This document shows positions 10,044 through 19,197 of a DNA stretch of 64,000 nt, one piece after another. Numbering within the stretch: the first letter of the stretch is position 1; each line of letters starts with the position of its first letter. The position numbers were made by a program, and so were the translations under genes. The notes beneath the pieces were generated by a model. That model searched no databases and was not told where the DNA came from. It worked only from the letters and a program-made list of their open reading frames with translations. The DNA is from Flavihumibacter sp. UBA7668. Its GTDB lineage: Bacteria > Bacteroidota > Bacteroidia > Chitinophagales > Chitinophagaceae. Location of the stretch: the NCBI RefSeq assembly GCF_002483205.1, contig NZ_DLHM01000004.1, positions 882,891-946,890 of the forward strand. The letters run 5' to 3'.

Positions 10044-10064
10044 ATTGTAGGGGCTTTGTAAATA

Positions 10065-11681
10065 TTACTGAATACTGGCAACAAAAGCCGGTTTTTTACG
10101 GGCTGGATTTGCCTGTTCAAAAGAATAGGCCAACCCTATTAAAACCGGTTCTGAAAAAGCGGTACCGAAAAAAGAAAAACCAACTGGTAATGCATACACT
10201 TCTCCGGCAGGAACTGTAATATGCGGATAACCAGCTATTGCTGCGGGCGATGTTAAGGATACATCACCCCAGCGATCTCCATACCAGCGATCTATTGCAC
10301 AGGATGGCCCCATGGTTAATCCGGCAATTGCATCCAGCTGATTTGTATTCATCACTTCATCCAGGATCTTGCGGGAACCTGTAAACGAAGATTCGAGCGC
10401 TGCTTTGTATTCAGAGCTGTCCAGGCCGCCTAGTGCCTCACATGCCTCGAGTGTATCCTGCTTAAAAAAAGGCATGGCTTTGTCTTCATTTGCTTTATTA
10501 AAGGCGATTACTTCCGCAAGCGTTTTTACTTTTGCATTAGCCTGCGAAAGGTATTTATTTACACCATCTTTAAATTCGTATTTCAGGACATTATATTCGT
10601 GCTTTCCGAGTTCGTTTATTTTATCAAGGTATTCAATTTCAATAACCGTGGCGCCTTGGGCAACCAGGAGTTCTTTGCATTTGTTCTGCAATGCATGCAG
10701 GTAATGATTATCACCTTGTGGTTTTTTCTCTATTCCAATCCGCTTCCCTGCCAGTGCTTTTTTATCGAGGTATTTGGTATAATCAGGATCTGCTTTGCCA
10801 GTAGCAGCCATTGATGCAGGATCGTTTTTATCCGTTGCAGTTAATGCTGATAAAGTGATCGCCACATCCGTTACTGATCTGCACATTGGGCCAGCGGTAT
10901 CCTGGGTATGTGATATCGGAATAATTCCTGATCTGCTCCATAAACCAACAGTAGGTTTTAAGCCTGCCAGGGCTGCTACGGAGGAGGGGCAGGTAATGGA
11001 TCCATCAGTTTCTGTTCCAATGGCAATTGCACATAAATTGGCGGATGCCGCTACACCTGATCCAGCACTGGATCCACATGGATTATGGGTTAATAAATAG
11101 GCACTTTTTGTTTGACCGCCTCTACTGCTCCAACCCGAGCAGGATCTGCCGGATCTGAAATTGGCCCATTCCGATAAATTTGTTTTACCCAGCAATACTG
11201 CTCCTGCGTCGCGCAATTGTTTTACGATGAATGCATCTCTGGTAGCGATATTACCTTCTAATGCAAGTGCTCCAGCCGTGGTTTGCATTTTATCAGCGGT
11301 ATCGATATTGTCTTTAATCAAAACCGGAATACCATGTAAGGGTCCACGCACTTTTCCGTCCTCCCTCTCTTTATCGAGTGATTTTGCAATGGAAATAGCA
11401 TCCGGATTGATTTCAATGACCGAGTTTAATGCCGGCCCCTTTCTGTCAATTGCAATGATACGATCCAGGTATAATTGCGTGATGGCTGCAGAAGTATACC
11501 GGCCATTCTCCATGGCTTTTTGAAATTGTGGAATGGTCCATTCTTCCAATTCAAAGGAGTCTGTATTTTCTTCATTCGAACTGATTTCTTTTGCAGGACT
11601 TGTCTGGCAGGCTACCAGACTTCCTGCAGTGATTGAAAAACCAGCCAGGCTGGAATTTTTTAAGAAGTTGCGACGATTCAT
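10065..11681 (-). CDS. Amidase signature family enzyme, exported
   Basis: A 538-residue Ser-cisSer-Lys amidase that hydrolyses carbon-nitrogen amide bonds; the substrate is not evident. The visible triad is Lys123 (GIPVLIKDNIDT), Ser204 in the amidase signature PCGSSAGSGVAAS, and nucleophile Ser228 in GTETDGSITCPSS, with the usual 24-residue spacing between the two serines. The N-terminus MNRRNFLKNSSLAGFSITAG resembles a Tat signal and ends in a lipobox-like LVAC, so the protein is probably an envelope lipoprotein rather than the GatA subunit of the tRNA amidotransferase. No GatB or GatC is nearby. It follows the ATPase gene by about 20 bases in the other direction of reading and may be transcribed ahead of it. 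Confidence 0.88.
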   Translation of the reverse strand: MNRRNFLKNSSLAGFSITAGSLVACQTSPAKEISSNEENTDSFELEEWTIPQFQKAMENGRYTSAAITQLYLDRIIAIDRKGPALNSVIEINPDAISIAKSLDKEREDGKVRGPLHGIPVLIKDNIDTADKMQTTAGALALEGNIATRDAFIVKQLRDAGAVLLGKTNLSEWANFRSGRSCSGWSSRGGQTKSAYLLTHNPCGSSAGSGVAASANLCAIAIGTETDGSITCPSSVAALAGLKPTVGLWSRSGIIPISHTQDTAGPMCRSVTDVAITLSALTATDKNDPASMAATGKADPDYTKYLDKKALAGKRIGIEKKPQGDNHYLHALQNKCKELLVAQGATVIEIEYLDKINELGKHEYNVLKYEFKDGVNKYLSQANAKVKTLAEVIAFNKANEDKAMPFFKQDTLEACEALGGLDSSEYKAALESSFTGSRKILDEVMNTNQLDAIAGLTMGPSCAIDRWYGDRWGDVSLTSPAAIAGYPHITVPAGEVYALPVGFSFFGTAFSEPVLIGLAYSFEQANPARKKPAFVASIQ

Positions 11682-11976
11682 AGTAACTGAATGTACTGAA
11701 TCTGGAACTTATTTAAGCTATTTTGTGTAGACTTTTGCGCAATTTGGGGAGTTGGTTCCTCTGGATACCCGAAAAACTTTTCAATCTTACCTACTAACCA
11801 CCAGTGGTACGGATATTGAATACTACTTTATAGTTTTTCATAGGATATTGGATTTAAAAACGGGGTGTATGTCTATACTGCCCCCATCTTTTGAACAACT
11901 TTTTTTGAACTATACAAAAAGCCCCTGCAGCTTAAGATGCAGGGGCTTTGTATTTTAAAAAATAGAACGTGTACGC
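11682..11976. other. Intergenic region upstream of the amidase
   Basis: 295 bases without a credible gene. It holds the promoter side of the amidase gene and the hairpin at 11920-11947 downstream of the oxidoreductase gene. Short open frames here have no recognisable protein character. Confidence 0.6.
11920..11947 (-). terminator. Intrinsic terminator downstream of the Gfo/Idh/MocA gene
   Basis: Perfect 10-bp stem AGCCCCTGCA (11920-11929) with TGCAGGGGCT (11938-11947) and an 8-base loop. On the minus strand it is followed by a run of five T residues. It lies 30 bases past the stop codon of the oxidoreductase gene. The plus-strand flank is also T-rich, so it could work in both directions. Confidence 0.8.
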
Positions 11977-13311
11977 TTAAACGTATTTTGTTTTTCCCGG
12001 TATGGCAATCGGATAGAACCCGTCTGCATTGGGAACAATCGGAGGTGCCGCAGAAAAACTAAATTCTTTTGGCATAATATCCAACCCGCTATTGATAGCT
12101 TTATCCCATTCAATTACCTGTCCACTGTATGTGGCCATTCTTCCAAGAATAGCGGTCATGGTGCTTTTAGCTCCATTCTCTGCATCGGCAAATTTATATT
12201 GGCCTTTTGCAATGGCGGCAAACAATTCGTCGTGTTCGGTCTGATAAGGATTGTTTTCTGTTTTGTTATCGAATTTGTAGAGTTGTTTTCCTTTCTGATC
12301 AGTAATTGATCCTGCACCACAGGCAATTCTACCCTTGGTGCCAATCAGCAATTCATCTACTCTTGCCATGGTACCTACAATATGGCGGCACTGGCTGTTT
12401 AAGATAGAACCATCTGCATAGGTAAATTCAACATAATGGTGGTCAAATATTTCACCATGCTCCTTTCCGGTACGCACCTGTCGGCCACCCATACCCTGGG
12501 CTTTCACCGGATAGCCACCTTTGAACCAGTTGATTACATCAATATTGTGAATATGCTGTTCATTGATATGATCTCCACAAAGCCAGTTGAAATAATACCA
12601 GTTCCGCATTTGGTATTCCATTTCTGTTTGTCCGGGTTTACGTTCGCGTACCCAAACTCCATCATTGTTCCACCATGCCTGAGCTGATGTGATATCTCCA
12701 ATCAGGTCTTTTCTTTTATATAATTCCCGATAGGAATTCTGGTAATGACGTTGCAGCCCGACCACTACATTCAGTTTTTTCTGTTTGGCTATAGCTGCGG
12801 CAGCCAGTACTTTCTGAACACCTGCAGGATCAACTGCAACCGGTTTTTCCATGAACACATGTTTGTTCTGTTTGATTGCTTCTTCAAAATGAATCGGACG
12901 GAAACCCGGAGGTGTTGCAAGAATCACCACATCAGCAAAAGGGATGGCTTTCAGATAGCCATCGAACCCGCTGAATTTGCGGTCTTCCGCCACATCGATT
13001 TTATCTTTTAATTCAGGATTTTCCGCAGCTTCACCCATAATGGCTTTCAGGGAATTATCCAGGTTATCGCGGAAGGCATCAGCCATTGCTACCAGCTTAA
13101 CATTTTGCTTGCTGAGCAGTGCCTGAATTGCAGCGCCGGTACCACGTCCACCACATCCTACCAGTGCCACTTTAATAACGTCGGATGAGCCAGAGAAGAA
13201 ATTAGCCTGGGAAAGCAGGGGAGCGGCCATCAGTCCGCCAGCCAGCAATCCTGAATTTTTTACAAAATCGCGGCGGCTTTTGCCCGCCTCATTGGAAGCA
13301 TCGTTGATCAT
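11977..13311 (-). CDS. Gfo/Idh/MocA family oxidoreductase with Tat signal
   Basis: A 444-residue NAD(P)-dependent oxidoreductase acting on a sugar, sugar acid or cyclitol. The N-terminus SRRDFVKNSGLLAGGLMAA is a Tat signal, so the enzyme is expected to fold in the cytoplasm and be exported. The Rossmann domain has VALVGCGGRGTGAA and the family motif HVFMEKPVAVDPAG, where EKP supplies the catalytic lysine. WYYFNWLCGDHINEQHIHNIDVINW provides the substrate-site histidines typical of the C-terminal domain. Exported members of this group are common in Bacteroidota and have been linked to oxidation of glycosides or sugar side chains. The neighbouring exported TIM-barrel protein (15459-16400) would fit such a pathway, but this is inference. 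Confidence 0.9.
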   Translation of the reverse strand: MINDASNEAGKSRRDFVKNSGLLAGGLMAAPLLSQANFFSGSSDVIKVALVGCGGRGTGAAIQALLSKQNVKLVAMADAFRDNLDNSLKAIMGEAAENPELKDKIDVAEDRKFSGFDGYLKAIPFADVVILATPPGFRPIHFEEAIKQNKHVFMEKPVAVDPAGVQKVLAAAAIAKQKKLNVVVGLQRHYQNSYRELYKRKDLIGDITSAQAWWNNDGVWVRERKPGQTEMEYQMRNWYYFNWLCGDHINEQHIHNIDVINWFKGGYPVKAQGMGGRQVRTGKEHGEIFDHHYVEFTYADGSILNSQCRHIVGTMARVDELLIGTKGRIACGAGSITDQKGKQLYKFDNKTENNPYQTEHDELFAAIAKGQYKFADAENGAKSTMTAILGRMATYSGQVIEWDKAINSGLDIMPKEFSFSAAPPIVPNADGFYPIAIPGKTKYV

Positions 13312-13375
13312 ATCAGAAGTTTAGAGTGTTGAAAGTAGTTGGTTTAATTTGCTTTTTATGCTAAAATTTTATCTA

Positions 13376-14338
13376 TTAGTTGCCTAATATTTCCTTGAAA
13401 AAGGCATCGGCCTCTTCTTTGGATGGTTGGTGCCGAGGACGAACCACGCGAATGCCCACAGAAGCGGCATCGGTCAGCCACCATTTGCTTTTCGGAATCT
13501 GCGGATCCCGCTTATTCCAGGAAGGATCCGATTTCTGGCGATTGGAGCAACGAAGTGTGGCCTCTTCATCTATATAACCGCCACCTTTTAAAACTTTTGG
13601 ATATTTAACCGGGTTTACCGCTACCCTCGGATCTTTTGGTTCACCGGTAAGTTCAGCCAGCCGGTTTTCCTGGTAATGATCCAGTGTCCATTCACTCACA
13701 TTCCCCAACATATCATAAAGCCCCCATGCATTGGGTTTTTTTTGTCCGCTTTTCTGGAACTTGTTTTTACTGTTTGCTTTATACCAGGCATAGTCTCCTA
13801 GTTGTTTGGGATCATCGCCATAATAATAGGCTGTAGTTGATCCGGCTTTACAGGCGTATTCCCATTCTGCTTCAGTTGGCAATCGATAAAATACACCGGT
13901 TTTATCATAGAGCCAGCGGCAAAACATGAGGGCAGTATGCTGCGACATGGAATTGACCGGAAAGCCACCTTCCTTGCCCATTCCCCAGGTAAGATCGATG
14001 TACTGGGCACTTGGCCTGGTAACGGCATCTACCTTGGAATTCTGTGTTGTATTGGCATCTTTGAAATAGACATCGAAAATATCCCTGCTTAATTCAAAAC
14101 TTGACATCCAAAATGCGGATAGCTGAACTTTTTGCTGCGGACCTTCATCGGGTTTTCTGTTTTTTTCGGCCTCAGGACTACCCATGGTAAAACTACCGGC
14201 AGGAATCGGAACCATGGCCAGTTCAAGTGGGGAGCCGGGTATGGATTGTTTGTAAGCGGAAAAGTCTGACTTGGTTTCCTGAGCTAAAGACAGGGTACTT
14301 GTACCAAGCAGCAGGATGGTTAATTGGAATAGTTTCAT
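13376..14338 (-). CDS. SUMF1/FGE-fold exported protein, probably not a true FGE
   Basis: A 320-residue protein with a signal peptide (FQLTILLLGTSTLSLAQ) and the FGE-sulfatase/SUMF1 fold: MVPIPAGSFTMGSPEAEKNR, FYRLPTEAEWEYACKAGS, NAWGLYDMLGNVSEWTLDHY, VLKGGGYIDEE and VGIRVVRP. In formylglycine-generating enzymes two cysteines sit near the end of the fold; here the matching segment reads GGGYIDEEATLRCSNR, with Asp where the first catalytic Cys would be and no second one. Sulfatase activation is therefore unlikely and no sulfatase is in the window. The family also includes sulfoxide-synthase-like, structural and ligand-binding members, so no reaction is assigned. It lies between the oxidoreductase and apbE on the same strand, possibly one operon. 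Confidence 0.85.
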   Translation of the reverse strand: MKLFQLTILLLGTSTLSLAQETKSDFSAYKQSIPGSPLELAMVPIPAGSFTMGSPEAEKNRKPDEGPQQKVQLSAFWMSSFELSRDIFDVYFKDANTTQNSKVDAVTRPSAQYIDLTWGMGKEGGFPVNSMSQHTALMFCRWLYDKTGVFYRLPTEAEWEYACKAGSTTAYYYGDDPKQLGDYAWYKANSKNKFQKSGQKKPNAWGLYDMLGNVSEWTLDHYQENRLAELTGEPKDPRVAVNPVKYPKVLKGGGYIDEEATLRCSNRQKSDPSWNKRDPQIPKSKWWLTDAASVGIRVVRPRHQPSKEEADAFFKEILGN

Positions 14339-14373
14339 GTTGTTCTAAAAAGGCTAAGCTATCAAATCTACGG

Positions 14374-15405
14374 TTAATGTGCTTCTTCTTCTGACGCAAA
14401 CGTTTTCATAAAATTGGTAAATCCTTTTGAATGCCGAAAACTCAGCTCATCCATTTCAATTTCCGCAACAAGGAATTCTGCACCCAGTTTTTTTGCCAGT
14501 TTTTTTGCCTTTTTGTGCGATAACAAACTAACGGCTTTAGTCAGCCAATCCGCCACCACTGCATCTTTTGCAATCACAGTTACTGATTTTCTGGTGGTAA
14601 TTCCATATCCTGTTTTAGGATTGATTATATGTGAATATCGCTTGCCTTCGTGTTCAAAATACTGATAAAGATCGCCGGATGTAGTAACCGAATGATCCTG
14701 CAGATATAAATGTTCGTGTAACCATTCTTCTTCGTGATGAGGGGTATTGATAGCTACCACCCAGCCTTTCTTACCAGGTGGATGTCCGCGGGCAATAATA
14801 TCGCCACTTACATCCAAAAGGGCGGTTGTGATGCCCTGTGATTGAAGAAAACGCATTACCTGATCGCCTATATACCCTTGGGCAATTCCTCCTAAATCAA
14901 GCTGGATACCGGGTTTGAGTAATCGTCCGCTTTGGGTTTTGGGATCCAGCAGCAGGTATTTCATCCCGGTTTGATCAGTAGCTTTCTTTACGCTGTCAGC
15001 AGCAGGCCATTGATCTGTTTTTCTTGCCTGCCGCCAAAGTTTGGTCAAGCGACCAATGGAGATATCAAAACTTCCTTTGCTGATCTGCCAGGCTTGTTTG
15101 CTTTTGAGCAGGATGTCAAATAAAGGGGCGGAAAGCGGGGTATATTCCGCAGTAAAAGAAGCCGTGGCGCAGAATTTATTCAACTCACTGCTGTCCTCAT
15201 AATCAGTGAAAATGGCAGCCAGACTGTCAACCAGCAGAAAACTTTCTCTTGCCAGTCGATTGGCCTTACTGCTATCTTCATGATAGAGAATAATGGTAAA
15301 GGGCGATGCCATCTTATTTTCTACGTACTCAAATCGTTTCGGTTGAGCATAGCTGTGATACCCAACGATTAACAGGAGCAGGGAAAAAATTAACTTTTGA
15401 ATCAA
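14374..15405 (-). CDS. apbE: FAD:protein FMN transferase (ApbE)
   Basis: A 343-residue envelope enzyme that transfers FMN from FAD to a Thr or Ser of an exported flavoprotein such as an Rnf or Nqr subunit. Visible ApbE features are the N-terminal MASPFTIILYHEDSS, FDISIGRLTKLWR, the glycine-rich QLDLGGIAQGYIGDQVM, LLDVSGDIIARG, and YSHIINPKTGYG with downstream DAVVADWLTKAV, which contributes metal-binding residues. The start is TTG at 15405; no ATG lies close by and this start gives a full signal peptide ending at YAQ. No FMN-accepting protein is visible in the window. It diverges from the TIM-barrel gene with 53 bases between starts. Confidence 0.92.
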   Translation of the reverse strand: MIQKLIFSLLLLIVGYHSYAQPKRFEYVENKMASPFTIILYHEDSSKANRLARESFLLVDSLAAIFTDYEDSSELNKFCATASFTAEYTPLSAPLFDILLKSKQAWQISKGSFDISIGRLTKLWRQARKTDQWPAADSVKKATDQTGMKYLLLDPKTQSGRLLKPGIQLDLGGIAQGYIGDQVMRFLQSQGITTALLDVSGDIIARGHPPGKKGWVVAINTPHHEEEWLHEHLYLQDHSVTTSGDLYQYFEHEGKRYSHIINPKTGYGITTRKSVTVIAKDAVVADWLTKAVSLLSHKKAKKLAKKLGAEFLVAEIEMDELSFRHSKGFTNFMKTFASEEEAH

Positions 15406-15458
15406 TTTGGTTTTTTTTGATCGGGATTCCGGTAAATTTAGTCATCAAATTGTTTTCC

Positions 15459-16400
15459 ATGCAAAGAAGAAATTTTGTTCGACAGTCTTTATTGGCCGGA
15501 TCGGCTCTCGCAGGTGGTGTTTTAACCGGTTCCGGAGCCCTCGCCGCCGGTGGTTCAAAAACCGATACCAGCACTCTTAATTCAACACCATTTAACCTGG
15601 ATTATGCCTTTCATGATGGCATGTTTGCCAATCATGCCGGCAAGGATTTTATTGAGCAGATCAAATTCGGGCATAGTATGGGTTTCCGCTCCATTGAGGA
15701 CAATGGAATGATGAGCCGGACCGTAGATCAACAGAAAAAAATTGGTGAAACACTGGCCAAACTGGGAATGCGGATGGGGGTTTTTGTTATAACATCGGAC
15801 AGTTGGCATTGGAAAACCTCCCTGACAACCGGCAAAAAAGAGCATATCGACCGGATGAAAAAAGATTGTTTGGAAGCAATTGAGGTAGCCAAACGCTGCG
15901 GAGCCAAATGGATGACGGTGGTTCCGGGGAATTATGATCGTAGTCTTTCGCTTGATATGCAAACAGCCAATGTAATTGATGCATTGCGCATTGCATCTGA
16001 TATTCTGGCTCCCCATGGATTATCGATGGTACTGGAAGCGCTGAGTGATAATCCCGATTTATTCCTTCGATATACCAATCAGACCTACATGATCTGCAGG
16101 GCTGTTAACAGTCCGGCCTGTAAGTTTTTGTTCGATATGTACCATATGCAGCGGAATGAAGGAGATATTATTAAAAATATTGATCGTACCTGGTCGGAGA
16201 CACCCTATTTCCAGATTGGGGATAATCCGGGGAGGAATGAACCAGGTACCGGTGAAATGAATTACCGCAATATTTTCAAACATATCCATTCCAAAGGGTA
16301 CAAAGGAATTTTAGGTATGGAGCATGGTAAAGTTGGCGCAGGAAAAGAAGGCGAGCTGGCATTGATTAAGGCCTATCGCGATGCGGATAATTTCATGTAA
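15459..16400 (+). CDS. Exported TIM-barrel sugar isomerase/epimerase
   Basis: A 313-residue protein of the AP-endonuclease-2 TIM-barrel superfamily, closest in feel to hydroxypyruvate isomerase-like and sugar phosphate isomerase/epimerase proteins. It has a Tat-like leader (MQRRNFVRQSLLAGSALAGG) and then a barrel with MVLEALSDNPDLF (Glu as metal ligand), CKFLFDMYHMQRNEGDI (Asp and His ligands), YFQIGDNPGRNEPGTGEMNY and GILGMEHGK. The Asp-x-x-H and HxxR-type features of hydroxypyruvate isomerases are present. ATG 15459 is chosen because it starts exactly at the signal peptide; upstream in-frame codons overlap apbE's leader. The exact substrate is unknown. A role with the exported Gfo/Idh/MocA oxidoreductase is possible. 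Confidence 0.85.
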   Translation: MQRRNFVRQSLLAGSALAGGVLTGSGALAAGGSKTDTSTLNSTPFNLDYAFHDGMFANHAGKDFIEQIKFGHSMGFRSIEDNGMMSRTVDQQKKIGETLAKLGMRMGVFVITSDSWHWKTSLTTGKKEHIDRMKKDCLEAIEVAKRCGAKWMTVVPGNYDRSLSLDMQTANVIDALRIASDILAPHGLSMVLEALSDNPDLFLRYTNQTYMICRAVNSPACKFLFDMYHMQRNEGDIIKNIDRTWSETPYFQIGDNPGRNEPGTGEMNYRNIFKHIHSKGYKGILGMEHGKVGAGKEGELALIKAYRDADNFM

Positions 16401-16513
16401 TGCTGCAAAAACTGATTCAAAATTAACCAGCTTATCTTGTAAGGAGAGCCTTTTGAAGCAGAATTAACTAAATTGAAGGCGAAACATTCTTTCTCGTTTT
16501 AAAAATAAGGCTC

Positions 16514-19048
16514 GTGAAATTTTTTACCATTCTATTGGCTGTTTCTACTATTGTAGGAACACAGCACCTTTTTGCACAAACACAAGAAGATCCAGCTTCT
16601 TTCAATCACATCAAATCATCACATTTTTTCACGAATGGATTGATTGCTCCTTTTCCATCGCGGTATGGCAGAGAAGCGGTATATAGTGATGAACTGGCCT
16701 ACCTCTATTTCAGTAAAGCCTTGGCGGCGCCTAAAGAAGGATTAACTGCTGGCACTAACGAAAACGGACAACCGATTATATGGGAATCAATGGATTTGGA
16801 TAGTACAGGCAGATTAAGACCAAAACGGGGGCGCGCATTGGGAGGAGCACCTGCTGGCCCGGGTGTGCGAGCCGGTGCCACCAGGGGCGGTTTGTCCTGG
16901 GGAAGCCGGATTATTTATTTAAGTTATCAATCACCCAAAGCACAAACTGCAATATTGTCTGTGAAAGGAAATAGCAGTGTGCTGATCAATGGTGAAATGC
17001 ATACGGGTGATCCTTATAATATGGGATTCCTGTATATACCTGTTCAACTGGGGAAAGGATTAAATGAATTTTATTTAAGAGGATCTTCCGCTATAGCAAG
17101 CCTTTTGTTTCCTTCTAAACCGGTTCAATTGCAGGGAGAAGATATGACTCTTCCGCATATTGTTCCGGGTGTTCAAACCGGCAAGCAGGAAGGGGCTGTT
17201 GTAGTAGTAAATACCGAAAACAAGCCATTGAAGGGACTGCGGATTCAGGCAATTGTAGGTGGAAACAGTCAGGAAACTGTATTGCCTGATATACCTGCCA
17301 TGAGTAGCCGAAAAGTTGCTTTTGTACTGGATGGAACTACGCTGACAACAAAAGGCACCTATACCGGAACACTTAATTTGTTGCAGGGCAAATCCATCAT
17401 TGATCAGCGATCTTTTCCTATGGAAGTGATGGGCCCGGGTGAAGCATATAGCAGCACATTTACCAGTGAAATGGATGGCAGTCTGCAATATTATTCTGTT
17501 CGTCCGCAAACACCGGGTAGCTATTGGGAGCCGGGGAAAAACGCCTTATTTCTTTCTGTACACGGAGCCGGAGTGGAAGCCATCAGCCAGGCAAGGGCCT
17601 ACAAGTCGAAAGACTGGGGGACCCTGGTTGCAGCAACCAATCGCCGTCCGCGTGGATTTAATTGGGAGGACTGGGGACGGTTGGATGCGATGGAAGTGTT
17701 GAATATAGCGAAAGCACGTTTTCGGCCCGATCCGTCCAAAATTTATCTGACAGGGCACTCCATGGGCGGACATGGAACCTGGTTCCTTGGTGCCACTTAT
17801 CCCGATAAATGGGCTGCTATTGCACCATGCGCCGGATACCCAACTATGAAAGGTTATGGATCAGCAGACGGATTAATTCCCGATTCCAGCGGTAATTTAT
17901 TTGAACAAAGGTTGTTGCGTTCCAGCAATCAGAGTGATGTAATCAAACTGGCAACCAATTACAAACACCATGGAGTATATATTTTTCATGGCGATGATGA
18001 CCGAACAGTTCCGGTACGATATGCGCGCCAGATGCGGGAAATTCTGGGCGGATTTCAGCCTGATTTTGTCCATTATGAATATCCGGGGGGCAGTCATTGG
18101 TTTGGTGATCACAGTGTGGATTGGAAGCCGCTTTTCGATTATTTTCAGTGGCATCAGCGCCTACCGGACAGCAGTGTGAGCAGCATTGATTTCACTACTG
18201 CACATCCGGGTATATCGGCCAGTTCCCGTTGGGCCAGCATCCTGCAGCAACAGGAGATTCTGGAATACAGCCGGATGCAATTGAATCGAAATCGTTCAAA
18301 AGGCCTGATTGAAGGAAACACAAAAAATATTCACCTGCTTGAACTTGATCTGTCCGATTTCTCTGTAGGCAGTACGGTTGAAATCAAACTGGACAGTATG
18401 GCTACTGTAAAACATATTGTAGCCACACCAAACGAAAAGCTGGTAATTCAGAAAGCTGCAGGAGGCTGGCAGAAAGGTACAGCTCCAACAGCTGATCAAA
18501 AAGGTCCGCACCGCTATGGAACTTTGAAAGAAGCGTTTAACCACCGGATGGTTTATGTTGTAGGAACGATAGGCAATAAAGAAGAAACAGCCTGGAACTG
18601 GAACAAAGCCCGCTATGATGCAGAAACCTGGTATTACCGTGGAAATGGTGCCGTTGATATTATTACTGATAAAGAATATTCATTAGAAAAATACAATGAC
18701 CGTGGTGTGATCCTGATTGGAAATAAAACAACCAATGCAGCCTGGCCTTTATTGTTGGCAGATTGTCCGATTCAGGTGGAGCGGGATCTGATAACTGCAG
18801 GCAATCAGCGTTGGGAAGGTGAGGATCTGGCTACCTATTTCGTATGGCCCTTAAAAAATTCATCCAAAGCTTCTGTAGCGGTGTTAACCGGAACGGGAAT
18901 GAAAGGGAATCAGGCAGCTTATGCCAACCAGTATTTTGCGGGTGCCAGTGGTTTCCCGGATTATATGATTTTTAGTTTCGACATGCTGAAAGAAGGTGCG
19001 AAGCATTTAAAGCTGACCGGATTTTTTGATCTGGACTGGAAGTTATAG
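16514..19048 (+). CDS. Large exported alpha/beta hydrolase (prolyl oligopeptidase/esterase-like)
   Basis: An 844-residue exported serine hydrolase. The start is GTG at 16514, giving the signal peptide MKFFTILLAVSTIVGTQHLFAQ. Roughly residues 20-330 form a beta-rich N-terminal region. The catalytic domain (about 340-560) has the elbow LTGHSMGGHGTW (Ser near 417), the acid in HGDDDRTVPVRYA (near 495) and His in GGSHWFGDHSVDW (near 527). About 280 further residues form a C-terminal beta-rich region. The elbow and domain order match exported acetyl-xylan/feruloyl esterase-like and prolyl oligopeptidase-like proteins of Bacteroidota; the substrate cannot be told. An 11-bp terminator hairpin follows the stop, so the gene appears to be transcribed alone. 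Confidence 0.85.
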   Translation: MKFFTILLAVSTIVGTQHLFAQTQEDPASFNHIKSSHFFTNGLIAPFPSRYGREAVYSDELAYLYFSKALAAPKEGLTAGTNENGQPIIWESMDLDSTGRLRPKRGRALGGAPAGPGVRAGATRGGLSWGSRIIYLSYQSPKAQTAILSVKGNSSVLINGEMHTGDPYNMGFLYIPVQLGKGLNEFYLRGSSAIASLLFPSKPVQLQGEDMTLPHIVPGVQTGKQEGAVVVVNTENKPLKGLRIQAIVGGNSQETVLPDIPAMSSRKVAFVLDGTTLTTKGTYTGTLNLLQGKSIIDQRSFPMEVMGPGEAYSSTFTSEMDGSLQYYSVRPQTPGSYWEPGKNALFLSVHGAGVEAISQARAYKSKDWGTLVAATNRRPRGFNWEDWGRLDAMEVLNIAKARFRPDPSKIYLTGHSMGGHGTWFLGATYPDKWAAIAPCAGYPTMKGYGSADGLIPDSSGNLFEQRLLRSSNQSDVIKLATNYKHHGVYIFHGDDDRTVPVRYARQMREILGGFQPDFVHYEYPGGSHWFGDHSVDWKPLFDYFQWHQRLPDSSVSSIDFTTAHPGISASSRWASILQQQEILEYSRMQLNRNRSKGLIEGNTKNIHLLELDLSDFSVGSTVEIKLDSMATVKHIVATPNEKLVIQKAAGGWQKGTAPTADQKGPHRYGTLKEAFNHRMVYVVGTIGNKEETAWNWNKARYDAETWYYRGNGAVDIITDKEYSLEKYNDRGVILIGNKTTNAAWPLLLADCPIQVERDLITAGNQRWEGEDLATYFVWPLKNSSKASVAVLTGTGMKGNQAAYANQYFAGASGFPDYMIFSFDMLKEGAKHLKLTGFFDLDWKL

Positions 19049-19068
19049 GAAAGAAGGAATTTACCATT

Positions 19069-19104
19069 AACTGCCGCCCCGACTGATGGTCTTGGGCGGC
19101 AGTT
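19069..19104 (+). terminator. Intrinsic terminator after the large hydrolase gene
   Basis: Perfect 11-bp stem AACTGCCGCCC (19069-19079) with GGGCGGCAGTT (19094-19104), GC-rich, 14-base loop, followed by GCTGTTTTC. It sits 20 bases past the stop codon at 19048. Confidence 0.75.
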
Positions 19105-19197
19105 GCTGTTTTCAGAAAAACGATTTTTTACAATTCCAGCCTGGGTGGATGATAGATCTTTGCTCTGCTTTCATTTATCAATCTAAAAAAATACTAC

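Noticed and set aside
10065..11681. Amidase as GatA of the tRNA amidotransferase
   Set aside because: It carries an export or lipoprotein leader and has no gatB or gatC neighbours.
13376..14338. Annotation as a sulfatase-activating formylglycine-generating enzyme
   Set aside because: Both catalytic cysteines are missing in the expected segment and no sulfatase is encoded in the window.
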